Positions 37,467 through 46,894 of a DNA stretch of 64,000 nucleotides are shown in pieces. Where the stretch lies: NCBI GenBank assembly GCA_030272585.1, contig BSYQ01000007.1, positions 4,034,001 to 4,098,000 on the forward strand, given 5' to 3'. Source of the stretch: Bryopsis sp. KO-2023 (lineage: Eukaryota; Chlorophyta; Ulvophyceae; Bryopsidales; Bryopsidaceae). A program made the position numbers and the translations under genes. Position 1 is the first letter of the stretch. Each line of letters begins with the position of its first letter. A model generated the notes under the pieces. That model saw only the letters and a program-made list of their open reading frames with translations, was not told the origin of the DNA and searched no databases.

Positions 37467-40107
37467 TTTTTTTTACATCGGGGAGGTTTTTCACCTCCTC
37501 CAATCTAGGACATTGCCTCACAGGATGACCCTTCTTTCCACAAAGATAACAATTATATCCCCCTCCCCCCTGGGGGTTCTGTCTTCCCTGATTGGCTTGT
37601 CCTCTTCCACGGTTACCACCACCGCGTCCACGTCCACCACCACCACGTCCTCCTCCTCGTCCTTGTTGCTGTTGCTGCTGCTGTTGCACTCCTGCGGCAG
37701 CTTGTGGTGGTGCTTGGGCTGGTGGTGTAGGGTTCTGCTGCTGCTGACCCTGATTCTGGCCTTTCTTCTTTCTTCCACCACGCCAGACTCCTTTCTTTTT
37801 CTGATTGGTCTGCCCTCCTTGGCCTTGTGTTCCAACTCCAAGGGCTTCCAATCGTTCGGCGGATATGATGGCAGCCTCGACATCTCGAGGTACCGTTGCA
37901 GCGACTAACTTCTGAACTTCACTCTTAAGTCCATCCACGAAGAGCAAATACTGGTGATCCTCTTCGAGGTCTGGAATCCTCAAGACTAACCGCTGAAACT
38001 CTTTAACGAACTGTTTCACGGTTCCAGTCTGCTTGAGTTTGTGGAGGTCACGCCACGCTTCATCTCGATCACTAGAGAATTCGAAAGCTGTAGCTAAGCC
38101 ATCCATGAAGTCCATCCAGTCACGGAAGGGTGGTCTTTCACCTCGGTGAATTTTCAACTCTTGCATCGTTAACCAATCCGAGGCAGCCCCATAAAGGTTA
38201 GTGGCCATAATCGATTGCCACTGTGCTTCATGCACTCCGCAGGTTCTCAAGTACCGCGTCATGAGCACTTGCCATTTACGGGCTTTTGGTTCTCCACTTC
38301 CGTTAAATGCGCGAGGCATTTGCAACTTGACGGTGCTAGGCAACCACTGTCCTTGCCTAGGAGGTCCTGGCCCTGCTGGTCCAGCGCCACCTCCACCTCC
38401 ACCTCCACCAGGAGGTCCACCGGGAGGTCCACCGCCTCCACCATCTCCACCGCCGCCACCACCTCCTCCGCCATCAGGCGCACCTGGAATGCGGGAAGGT
38501 GGGCGGTTTCGTCTGTCGCGGTAATCATCACCGCCATCATCATCTGGGTCGTCATCACCAGGGTCTCCAAAGTTACCTCGCATGCGAGGAACTCGACTGG
38601 GTCCACCAGTAGACTCATATGAACCAAGTGCAGCAAAGGGATTATTTTCTACCCTTGCTCCCAAAGCACTTAACCCAAGTCCCAATCTTCCAGTACGTGT
38701 GGGGATCTGCATGGGTTCTTTTCCTTTCTCTTCTCTGACCTGTGCCTTAGCACGCTCAAGGTCAATTTGATATAACACTTCTGCTGAGGAGAGAACTCTT
38801 GGGTTAGTTCGTGTGGGTCTACGTGATCCATCGGCAGAGTCGGGTTCTGAGATGCGTACTCCAGGCTGAGCTCTTGTACTTGGAGGTATCAACTGAGGGA
38901 ATGTGAAATCAACGTCTGGTGCGCTGTCCACTGCAGTGCATGGTGGTGCTTCTGCAGCAACAATTTCACCCTCCTCGACCTGTACTGCTGGAGGAGCCGG
39001 TATTGTTGAGGTTCCTGCCCCAACCATTCCTACCGCGAAGCTCTGGTCTAGTGGCGGCCATGATGCAGCCAACTGCTTTACTGATTTCTTCGGCAGCGGC
39101 ATCCCAAAGGCTGAGTCCTCAGGCTCAGGAGAAGTTGATTCTTCTCGCTCTGGTGATACTGCTCGAGCATCACTTCCACTTTGGGCACTCTGACTTCCGC
39201 CACTCACATCCTCCATGCTTCGTTCCAGGCCAGATAATCTTAAGGCAACCACATCAGCTGCATCTTGCTGCTGATCCCAGGTTTTGGATGCCTTTTTCTC
39301 CAAGGCAATCAAATCTTTTTGAATTGCTACTCTGGAGCTCTGCAAACGCTTCACCTCAGCACCTTGCTTATGCAAGGACTCCCGAAACAATTCTAGAGTC
39401 CGTTCGACTTTTTCGTTGGAATCCGCAACAGTTCCTAATAAGCCTTCAATTCTCCGCCCTTGAACAAGGGATAACTCGGAGAGTTGTTTTAACTGAAGTG
39501 CTGATGCTTCAGTTGCTTCTTTTAGGTCAGCAAAACGAGAGTCCGCTAGAATGTCTGCGGCATCCATCCTCCTCGTTATTGCGTCCACAGAAGCTTTGAT
39601 CTCGGCTCTTTCTTTTCTATGGTCGATATCTTGGCGTAATAGCCTCTGCTCGTATCGACTATGTTGAGCCGCTACTGAATCCAGCTTCTCCTGTTGCGAC
39701 ACCACCGCATGCTGTGTGGCCTCAACCTGTCGCGCATGCTGGTGCTGTGTTTCCAGCGCCTGCCCGATCACCTCTGATGCGCCAGCCAGTTGGTTCGACA
39801 CAGAGGCCTCAGTATGGGCTAGCCTCTGCCCCAGTGTCTGGTCAACTTGCTGCAGGTGACCCCTTAGCCCGTGGGCTAAATCGTCCACACGGTCATGGAC
39901 CGCATCCACATCCTCTCTTAAGGCTTCCGCATCAGCTCCCATGTCTATGTCGACAGCTGCTTGCTGGACATTGTGGATGTTCTGGACGTTTATTTGTTGA
40001 TACACAACATTGGGTGCGTCAGGCAATTCCTCATCGAACTCAGGTTCAATCCCTGGCTCTTCAACTTGAGGCTCGCGCACTGCCAATGCGTGTTCACGGT
40101 CAGCCAT
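37456..40107 (-). CDS. Element E Gag
   Basis: 883 residues. Acidic N terminus with VQNIHNVQQ, a coiled coil with heptad stretches (residues ~70-330), a Pro/Gly-rich linker (GGPPGGPPGGGG, ~38380-38480), the capsid (MPRAFNGSGEPKARKWQ..., TNLYGAASDWLTM, LHKLKQTGTVKQFVKEFQRLV; ~37880-38320), a Gln- and RGG-rich block and one knuckle CYLCGKKGHPVRQC (~37512-37553). Same order as D Gag but diverged in sequence. The stop (TGA, 37456) is bypassed to make pol by the frameshift noted above. Confidence 0.93.
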   Translation of the reverse strand: MADREHALAVREPQVEEPGIEPEFDEELPDAPNVVYQQINVQNIHNVQQAAVDIDMGADAEALREDVDAVHDRVDDLAHGLRGHLQQVDQTLGQRLAHTEASVSNQLAGASEVIGQALETQHQHARQVEATQHAVVSQQEKLDSVAAQHSRYEQRLLRQDIDHRKERAEIKASVDAITRRMDAADILADSRFADLKEATEASALQLKQLSELSLVQGRRIEGLLGTVADSNEKVERTLELFRESLHKQGAEVKRLQSSRVAIQKDLIALEKKASKTWDQQQDAADVVALRLSGLERSMEDVSGGSQSAQSGSDARAVSPEREESTSPEPEDSAFGMPLPKKSVKQLAASWPPLDQSFAVGMVGAGTSTIPAPPAVQVEEGEIVAAEAPPCTAVDSAPDVDFTFPQLIPPSTRAQPGVRISEPDSADGSRRPTRTNPRVLSSAEVLYQIDLERAKAQVREEKGKEPMQIPTRTGRLGLGLSALGARVENNPFAALGSYESTGGPSRVPRMRGNFGDPGDDDPDDDGGDDYRDRRNRPPSRIPGAPDGGGGGGGGGDGGGGGPPGGPPGGGGGGGGAGPAGPGPPRQGQWLPSTVKLQMPRAFNGSGEPKARKWQVLMTRYLRTCGVHEAQWQSIMATNLYGAASDWLTMQELKIHRGERPPFRDWMDFMDGLATAFEFSSDRDEAWRDLHKLKQTGTVKQFVKEFQRLVLRIPDLEEDHQYLLFVDGLKSEVQKLVAATVPRDVEAAIISAERLEALGVGTQGQGGQTNQKKKGVWRGGRKKKGQNQGQQQQNPTPPAQAPPQAAAGVQQQQQQQQGRGGGRGGGGRGRGGGNRGRGQANQGRQNPQGGGGYNCYLCGKKGHPVRQCPRLEEVKNLPDVKKMLN
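37467..37474 (-). promoter_or_regulatory. Probable -1 frameshift site, E gag to pol
   Basis: In the gag frame the minus strand reads GTA AAA AAA ATG TTA AAC TGA, which contains a canonical X-XXY-YYZ heptamer (A AAA AAA) four codons before the gag stop. The pol frame is exactly -1 and open from this point. Confidence 0.65.
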
Positions 40108-40238
40108 GGTCTCTCAGCCACTATTTGGGAGTACTCAACAACCACGGTTGGAGTTTCTCTCTACCAAACAAACAAACAAAAACGTTTGTTGCGCCACGTT
40201 CACAAGTTTCGATCTCAAGAACTTAAAGTTCTTGCCTT

Positions 40239-40250
40239 GCTCCGAAACCA
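40239..40250 (-). promoter_or_regulatory. Element E primer-binding site
   Basis: Minus-strand TGGTTTCGGAGC two bases inside the 5' LTR; the leader to gag is only 131 nt. Confidence 0.85.
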
Positions 40251-40252
40251 AT

Positions 40253-40673
40253 TGATAGTGAAGCTTGTGGGTGACGCAATAGTGGTCGGCTGTGTTGGTT
40301 GGATTCGTGATAACTTGCTGGCTAACGCAAGTATACTTGTGGGGTTTGTTGCTTTAGACAACTCTCTAGCTAGCGCGGTTGTGAACGCTACTAGAGCACT
40401 TGGTTGGATAAGTGATTGCGTCAGGCAAACACTTAGACACACACACACACAAACACACACACAAGCGGGAACACACCAATCCCACGAATCCCGAGTTCTT
40501 ACAAAGTAAAGAAGATGTCAAAACAACGAGTGGGCCTCTTAAGTACCCCTAAGTGTAGTACGCTGACGCATGCCCCAAACTCTGGGTCTAATCTGTCTTA
40601 CTCGTGAACCCACATGCGTCAGCCACCCTCGGCTCTATCCCAAACTACCTCGTATAGCGCTAAAAGACTAACA
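40253..40673 (-). mobile_element. Element E 5' LTR (421 bp)
   Basis: Pairs with 20327-20747; followed by ccgag at 40674-40678 and then the rest of B pol. Confidence 0.94.
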
Positions 40674-40678
40674 CCGAG

Positions 40679-42907
40679 CATCAGCTCTACGCGAAGGCGT
40701 CAAAGTGTTCCGTCGCCGTCAAAGAACTGGATTTCGTGGGGCATTGGATTTCGGCCGACGGCATCTCCCCTCATCGCAGCAAGACCCAAGCCATTCAAGA
40801 TTGGAAGCCCCTACAGTCTGTGCCGGAAGTGCGGAGTTTTCTGGGCATGGTGTCCTACTACCGACGCTTCATCAGGGAGTTTTCAAGGATTGCTGCTCCC
40901 ATCCAGAAGCTCGTCAAGAAGGACCAAGCCTGGGAATGGGGTCCGGCCCAGACAGCAGCGTTTCAAGAGCTCAAGGACCGACTCACTTCGGCCCCAGTAC
41001 TCTTGATCCCGGACCCGGCCAAACCGTATGTTGTTGCCACGGATGCATCGGACTTCGCATTAGGCGCTACCTTAATGCAGGGCAGCAAGGAGGAAGGTTA
41101 TCAGCCCATTGCATTTTTGAGCCGTTCCCTGAACTCCGCCGAGCAGAAGTATTCGGCCTACGAAAGGGAACTATTGGGCATCTCCTATGCTCTCGCCCAA
41201 TGGCGTCACTACCTGGAAGGAGCTCCTGGTGGAACTACGGTGTATACGGATCACCTCCCAGCTACCCATTTTCTACAGCAACGCGTCCTTTCACGGACTC
41301 AAACGCGTTGGTTGAAGTCTGGATCGTTCCAGTCTATCAAGCCGAAGATTTTATATCTTCCGGGCCGAGCCAATTTTGTGGCCGATGCGCTTTCTCGCAA
41401 GCCACAACTCCGGCTCAATGCGATTTTGGGGGCCAAAATCTCGCCCGGGGAGGCACAAGACTGGCAAGCCGCCATAAAGGAGGACCCTATTCTTCGACCA
41501 ATCGTGACCCAACTTGAAGAGGGACGAGCAGTGCAGGGGTACACCCTGACCCCAGATGGACTGCTCATGTATCAAGCCAAGGACGTTGGAGCCGAGCCGA
41601 AACTCGTTGTGCCGGTTTCTAAACGCCAGGTGGTATTGCACGACCACCACGATGTGCCGATGGCGGGACATCCAGGGAAAGCTCGGACAGCCGAGCTTGT
41701 GAGCCGAAGACATTGGTGGAGAGGCTGGCGCCGAGCCGTGAACCACTATGTCGAATCGTGCCCCACTTGCCAAATGATGAAGACCGAGAATTCTAAGCAG
41801 AAAGGGTTGCTACACCCTCTGCCAGTTCCGGCCTACAAGTGGGAGCAGCTGACGACCGACCTCGTTACTGACTTACCGAAGTCTAACGGGTACACGGCCG
41901 TGGCTGTCTTTGTGGATCGGCTCACGAAGATGTGCAAGTTCGTCCCGTGCACCAAGGAGGTTTCGGCGAAAGGATATGCCGAGCTCTTTCTCTCCAAAGT
42001 ATTCCCCACCTCAGGGATACCGGAAGTTATCGTGTCTGATCGAGACCCAAGATTTACGAGCCAGTTCTACAAGGAGTTGTTTCGGCTCGTGGGCACCGAT
42101 CTAAGGATGTCGACCGCTCACCATCCGCAATCTGATGGACAGAGCGAAGTTACAATCCGAACACTGGAGAACTTCCTTCGGCCCTACATTGAAGCAAGGC
42201 CGGAGACATGGAGCGAATACCTCAGCACGGCCGAATTTGCTGCAAACAATTCGGTCAACGCCAGCACCAAATACACCCCTTTCTACCTGATGTATGGGCA
42301 ACACCCAAGAGGCCTGGAGGCCGACCGGCCGAGTACCAACGTGGAGGCGGCCGAGGCCATGGTGAGCCGAATGAACCGAGACCTGGAGGAGGCCAAAGCA
42401 AACTACGCTTCGGCCCAGGAGATCATGTGTGAGAGCGCCAACAAAAAGAGGCGACATGTGGAATTCGCAGTGGGACAGGAGGTTTGCCTCCGAAGTGCCC
42501 ACCTCCCTCTGGCCGTAACCAAGCACATTCCGGCCAAGGTCAGGCGACGGTTCATCGGGCCGTTCAAGGTTGAGGCCGTAATATCACCAGTGGCCTATAG
42601 GCTCGACCTCCCACCAGGCTGGAGGCTTCACCCTACATTCCACGTCTCCAAGCTCAAGGAATACAAGCGGTCCGAGGAGTTCGTGCGGGATGCACCTCCC
42701 GGCCCGGCTCTTATCGATGAGCTGGATGGAGAAGAGGAATACGAAGTGGAGGCTATTGTCAGGGAGAAAGGAAAGGGAAGAGGAAAACGTTATTTGGTTT
42801 GCTGGAAAGGATACCAACCCCATGAGGCAACATGGGAGCCGAAGGAGAGTCTGACACATTGTTCAGATCTGCTGGCCGAGTTCGTTGCACGAACGGGCCG
42901 AGCATGA
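40679..42907 (+). CDS. Element B pol, second part: RT end, RNase H, integrase, chromodomain
   Basis: Resumes in phase after E. RT thumb (HQLYAKASKC, DFVGHWISADG), RNase H (VVATDASDFALGATL, YTDHLPATHF, NFVADALSR), integrase finger (H...H...CPTCQMMK), D,D,E (TTDLVTDLPKSNG, IVSDRDPRF, SDGQSEVT), RRRFIGPFKV region, and a C-terminal chromodomain (YEVEAIVREKG...RYLVCWKGYQPHEATWEPKESL, ~42735-42880). Stop at 42907. No break apart from E. Closest here to D and E pol by motif wording. Confidence 0.93.
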   Translation, partial: HQLYAKASKCSVAVKELDFVGHWISADGISPHRSKTQAIQDWKPLQSVPEVRSFLGMVSYYRRFIREFSRIAAPIQKLVKKDQAWEWGPAQTAAFQELKDRLTSAPVLLIPDPAKPYVVATDASDFALGATLMQGSKEEGYQPIAFLSRSLNSAEQKYSAYERELLGISYALAQWRHYLEGAPGGTTVYTDHLPATHFLQQRVLSRTQTRWLKSGSFQSIKPKILYLPGRANFVADALSRKPQLRLNAILGAKISPGEAQDWQAAIKEDPILRPIVTQLEEGRAVQGYTLTPDGLLMYQAKDVGAEPKLVVPVSKRQVVLHDHHDVPMAGHPGKARTAELVSRRHWWRGWRRAVNHYVESCPTCQMMKTENSKQKGLLHPLPVPAYKWEQLTTDLVTDLPKSNGYTAVAVFVDRLTKMCKFVPCTKEVSAKGYAELFLSKVFPTSGIPEVIVSDRDPRFTSQFYKELFRLVGTDLRMSTAHHPQSDGQSEVTIRTLENFLRPYIEARPETWSEYLSTAEFAANNSVNASTKYTPFYLMYGQHPRGLEADRPSTNVEAAEAMVSRMNRDLEEAKANYASAQEIMCESANKKRRHVEFAVGQEVCLRSAHLPLAVTKHIPAKVRRRFIGPFKVEAVISPVAYRLDLPPGWRLHPTFHVSKLKEYKRSEEFVRDAPPGPALIDELDGEEEYEVEAIVREKGKGRGKRYLVCWKGYQPHEATWEPKESLTHCSDLLAEFVARTGRA

Positions 42908-42910
42908 CTG

Positions 42911-43226
42911 GAGGAAGCTTCTGATGCAACTGACGAGGGTGATGGGGGAGTTGGAAGTCATGATGACGAACTGATGAGGTCAACCTCGGCCGGAATGGGA
43001 CGGTACCTCAAACGAGGCGGTACCTCGGAAGTTCGGAGGGAATTCCCATCCCTCGTCACATCAGAGTGTACCTTTCAGTTGCGCAATGTGTCTGACCGGT
43101 ACCTCATCGGCGAATTTAAAGAGAAGTAACGAAGGCGCTCCAGAAAGCCTTTGTTGATTGAGTGAGAGAGAGAAAAGAGAGAGCCCACACGGCCGAAAAT
43201 AAGAAAGAAAAGGAAAAGGGGAAGCC
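42911..43226 (+). other. Element B spacer between pol and ORF3
   Basis: 316 bp noncoding; contains TTTAAA at 43115-43120, 112 nt before the ORF3 ATG. Confidence 0.45.
43115..43120 (+). promoter_or_regulatory. TATA-like box before B ORF3
   Basis: TTTAAAG at 112 nt before ATG 43227; weaker than the D and E boxes but at the same distance. Confidence 0.35.
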
Positions 43227-44444
43227 ATGGACTTCACAGCGGCCGGACTGGAAAAATTCTTGCAGGACACGCGCCAAGCGGCTGAACAGAACCGCAAGTT
43301 ACAGGCCGAACTTGCCGAATGGCAAAATAAGGCCAACGATGCGGAGAAGCGGGCAAAGGCTGCGGAGGAGAAAGTCGCTGAGTTGGAGGACCAACTGAAA
43401 ACACAGCGTTTGGAGGCGTTTCGTCAGGCAGCACTATGGGGACAGGAAAAAGAGCGACTGGCGAAAGCAGCCATGACCGAGGCCATCGACACCCTGAACC
43501 GAGGACTGCAGCGTATGGAAATGGACCAACCTCCAGCCCAGGAAAAAGGAAAAGAGCGCGTGGAAACCGAGACGGTGGAGGACTCGGTACAAGAAGAACC
43601 CGTAACGGAAAGGCCACCGGAAGGACCATCGTCAACCCCACTGAAGGTGGTGATCCCAAGACGAAAAAGATCAAGGAAGCTCAAGGGCCGAGGGGTAGGG
43701 AGGTTCATACTGGACGAGGCGATGGAGGTGGACCAGGCGGAGGCCGAGGGGGAAGACGAGCAGCAGTTGTGGGACTACACGGAGGATCCCTACGCCGACT
43801 TGGAGGACGCTCTTCCCCCAAGGCCGAAGCCTGGTCCAGTGTTGCTCTCGGGGAGTGAGGATGACCCGATATCCGAGGAACCCCCGAAGGCATCGTCCCT
43901 ACCTCCACCACCACCTCCAGCACCTGCTCCGTCCACGTTCGCCTGCGCCGCTTGCGCATATCCGCGGGAAGCTCCCCGCCCTGGTTTGGATCGGGTGCTC
44001 TGCGAAAAAGGGCATCTTTTGTGCAAAAAACACAATGTGGGGTTGAGGATCGCGGCACGAGCAGGAGCACTCATTTCGGCCGACGAATCGGGAGGACCTT
44101 ACCTCCCCCGCATACAGGATCTCATCGGTGAGGGAGACCAAGGCGTCAGGCCGATCCTCCCATTCGACGCCCCACTCCCGGATTGTCCAAGCTGTACCAA
44201 GGAGTCGTTAAAGGGTCGCTGGCCGGGCAAGCTCAAAGAGCAGATCGGCACCTGGAATACTCAGTATTTCCAGGCTCTCGGCTTGGAACTCCCAGGAGCA
44301 GCCAGATCGCACCGCCAGCCGAGCCACCCACCACCATCACCAGACCAACCATCAGCACCTTCCTCGGCGACTCGCCTTCCGCTCCCTCCACACAGCCCAG
44401 CAACGTCCAAGAGGCATGGGCCGAGAACCAGGTCGCAGAAATAG
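43227..44444 (+). CDS. Element B ORF3: coiled-coil protein with RING-like Cys/His array
   Basis: 405 residues, ATG in good context (GCCATGG). Residues ~5-95 are a coiled coil (KANDAEKRAKAAEEKVAELEDQ). Then acidic, a basic patch (PRRKRSRKLKGRG), a Pro-rich stretch, and the array at 43944-44195: C-x2-C-x15-C-x3-H-x2-C-x2-H-x50-C-x2-C (CAAC, C-EKG-H-LL-C-KK-H, CPSC). The tail is Pro/Ser-rich and basic. Third independent member of the ORF3 family, shorter than those in D (622) and E (~604), but with the same order of parts. No signal peptide or membrane segment. Confidence 0.85.
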   Translation: MDFTAAGLEKFLQDTRQAAEQNRKLQAELAEWQNKANDAEKRAKAAEEKVAELEDQLKTQRLEAFRQAALWGQEKERLAKAAMTEAIDTLNRGLQRMEMDQPPAQEKGKERVETETVEDSVQEEPVTERPPEGPSSTPLKVVIPRRKRSRKLKGRGVGRFILDEAMEVDQAEAEGEDEQQLWDYTEDPYADLEDALPPRPKPGPVLLSGSEDDPISEEPPKASSLPPPPPPAPAPSTFACAACAYPREAPRPGLDRVLCEKGHLLCKKHNVGLRIAARAGALISADESGGPYLPRIQDLIGEGDQGVRPILPFDAPLPDCPSCTKESLKGRWPGKLKEQIGTWNTQYFQALGLELPGAARSHRQPSHPPPSPDQPSAPSSATRLPLPPHSPATSKRHGPRTRSQK

Positions 44445-44972
44445 GCGAACTGGTATCGGGAACGAAAGAGAGAAGGGCAAGGGATGTTTGGGTGTTTTTA
44501 CAGTGTGATGGTGGGAGACTGGGATTGGGCTGAGTTTCTGTTGATTTTACTTTTCTGGATAAGGGACATTCAGATCCAGAACTGGGTTATTTTGTTTTGA
44601 GTTCTGACCCAATGGTTTTTATACAATGATTTTTATACAGTGGATTGGCCAGGCTGGGTCAATCACCTGCTTTCTGGATACTTATAAGGGAATCTGAATT
44701 TGAACCTTGTGGATTGCTTTGTGCAAACAGTTAGCTGGTTACAGTACATGATTCGGCCTGCAGGTGGCAGCCTTATCATTTGGTTGATTTTTGTTGATAA
44801 TTCGCTTAGAGTTTCTGAACACTCTTTTAATTCAGCGAAGGTTAAACATTATTTGACTCCCTTAAAAGCTAAAGGCTTGTTGGATGCCTTGAAAGCGTTT
44901 TGTGTGTGTCTATGCGTATGTGTGAGTGTAACCCCCAAATTTCGGTTACTTGGGTACGCGAGGCGCGTACTT
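44445..44972 (+). other. Element B 3' noncoding region
   Basis: 528 bp with no ORF of note; contains a (tg)n-like stretch at about 44899-44931. Confidence 0.45.
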
Positions 44973-44990
44973 GCGTGGGGGGGAAGTGGT
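44973..44990 (+). promoter_or_regulatory. Element B polypurine tract
   Basis: gcgtgggggggaagtggt directly before the 3' LTR. Confidence 0.7.
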
Positions 44991-45377
44991 TGATACGAAC
45001 TTCCGTCGTATGACACGTGGTTCGGCCCACTCACCCAACACGTGGTTCGGCCTGACAGTAGTCGGACCGAACCAGCTCACCATCACCATAGCCACACATT
45101 AAGGGAGAGGGCCAGGCCGCCTCTGAGGTGGCAACCCTCAGTCGGCCTGGAACCTCACATTCAGCTTAGGGTCCATTAGGACACGGCCAAGGGGCCATTA
45201 GGACACTGAGTTGGATGAAAGGGTTGGACAGGCTGTCGGCCCGGCCGAATACTTATTCGGCCCGGACCACAGCCTCATTGTAACTTGGACTATTGTAAAG
45301 TTCCTTGTTTGAAAGTGTTTCCGTGCTCTAGACGTAAGTCCACTCGACTAGTCTATTTTGTTCCAACGTTTGTATCA
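44991..45377 (+). mobile_element. Element B 3' LTR (387 bp)
   Basis: TGATACG...GTATCA, complete, identical by eye to the two joined 5' segments; followed by atgtg (45378-45382). Confidence 0.95.
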
Positions 45378-45382
45378 ATGTG

Positions 45383-46331
45383 GCTGAATATTGCAGAACT
45401 TGTCCTAAATGCCAGAAATCAAAATCAGAAGCGAAGCTTCCAGCTGGGAAGCTTCAGCCGCTTCCGATACCGGAACGACGCTGGGAGTCGGTCAGTCTCG
45501 ACTTGATCGTGCAGCTTCCGGAAACAGAACGAGGGCATTCGGCAATAGTGGTGTTCGTTGACAGGCTGAGCAAAATGACGCACTTCATACCGACGTCGAC
45601 GAGCGCGTCTGCCAAGGATTTGGCCGACATATTCTTCAGAGAGGTGTGGCGACACCACGGGATGCCGACGAGTTTGGTGTCGGACCGCGATAGTCGTTTC
45701 GTCTCGGCATTCTGGCGACGACTAATGGAGCTGAGTGGGACGTCTTTGAAGATGAGTTCGGCGTTCCACCCGCAAACCGACGGCCAAACGGAAAGAATGA
45801 ACCGTGTGCTCGAGGAGACGTTAAGATGCTATGTCGACGCTCGACGACGCGATTGGGACGAGAGGCTACCTGCCGCCGAATTCGCGTATAACAATGGGAA
45901 GCATACGTCGACTGGCCACACGCCGTTTTACTTGAACTCGGGGGAGCATCCATTGGTACCGATGGCGCTTATCGGAGGTCGACGCGTCGAGAGCGAGATT
46001 CGTGGCGTGCACGACATTCTGTCGAATATGCGCAGTGACTTGGAATTGGCGAAACAACTGTGGAAACAAGCTCAGGAGAGGCAACGGAAGTACGCCGACA
46101 AGTCGCGACGTGAAGAAGAGTTCGCGGTTGGAGAACGAGTTTTGCTGACGACCCAGAATCTGTCATTTGCTGGCAGCGGGATTTCGCCGAAGCTCGGACC
46201 ACGTTTCGTGGGACCGTTTGAAGTGGTCGCAAGAGTCGGAAAGGTTGCCTACAAGCTCAAGTTACCAGAGACGTGGAAGATTCACGACGTTTTCCATATT
46301 GTGAGATTGCGGAGATTTAAGGAGTCGTCAG
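45383..46331 (+). CDS. Element C polyprotein, integrase part (3' end cut by hAT)
   Basis: Continues from 9620 in phase: rest of the HHCC finger (CRTCPKCQKSK), D,D,E (SLDLIVQLPETERG, LVSDRDSRFVSAF, TDGQTERMN), and the RFVGPFEVVARVGKVAYKLKLPETW / HDVFHIVRLRRFK region. It is cut at 46331 by the hAT terminal repeat; residues read beyond this (GPTGPAAKNR) are transposon. Whether C had a chromodomain cannot be seen. Confidence 0.92.
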
Positions 46332-46369
46332 CAGACCTGGGCCCGACCGGACCGGCAGCGAAAAACCGG

Positions 46370-46770
46370 TCCGGTCCGGTCCAACCTGTCTAAGGACCGG
46401 CCAACCTGTCCGGTCCTGTCCGGTCCAGCGAAAAAACGCCGGTCCTTGCAAGACCGGACAGGCTTTGACCGGTCCTGGCCTGTCCCTGTCCGGTCCACCG
46501 GTCCGAAATGCCTGTCGAAAATGTGGAACGGGTTTCGACAGGCATTTCCGGCTTTGGACAGGCAAACCGCCAAATTCACCGGACTTAGACAGGACAACAA
46601 CCGGTCTTGGACAGGCCCACAACCTTTCAAAGACCGGCCCACAACCTGTCGAAGACCGGTTAAACACCGGTCCAGACAGTGCAAATCGGCGGTTTCAGAC
46701 AGAAGTTTACCTGTCTTGGACAGGTCAAGCGCCTGTCGAAACAGGAACAACCTCGCGCGATGTGTGAAAG
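46370..46770. repeat. hAT subterminal motif array
   Basis: Dense copies of ggtccggtcc, cctgtc and gacagg in both orientations over about 400 bp next to the terminal repeat. Such subterminal arrays bind transposase in hAT elements; that role is inferred here. Confidence 0.7.
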
Positions 46771-46787
46771 TGTGAACGTCACTGCAG

Positions 46788-46794
46788 TATAAAA
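46788..46794 (+). promoter_or_regulatory. TATA box of hAT transposase gene
   Basis: TATAAAA 107 nt before the ATG at 46895; a (gcac)n tract (about 46853-46870) lies in the 5' UTR. Confidence 0.6.
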
Positions 46795-46894
46795 GAGAAC
46801 CCTGCATGCGCGGAAAACCTAGCATCATTCCGCCTACAGCAAGAGCAAACAAGCACGCACGCACGCACGTACGCACCAGGAAAGCCAACGAAAG

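Larger units (their letters stand above)
20327..40673 (-). mobile_element. Element E: gag-pol-ORF3 chromovirus inserted in B pol
   Basis: Minus-strand element with two 421-bp LTRs (20327-20747 and 40253-40673). By eye they differ at one base (C at about 20678, T at 40604, in a CG context). TSD is ccgag. About 10.1 kb without element D. Order on the minus strand: LTR, gag, pol, ORF3, LTR. Apart from D, all frames are open, so it was intact when D landed. Confidence 0.95.

Noticed and set aside
46332..46393. C-terminal residues GPTGPAAKNRSGPVQPV as part of C integrase
   Set aside because: They are translated from the hAT terminal repeat, which starts at 46332.
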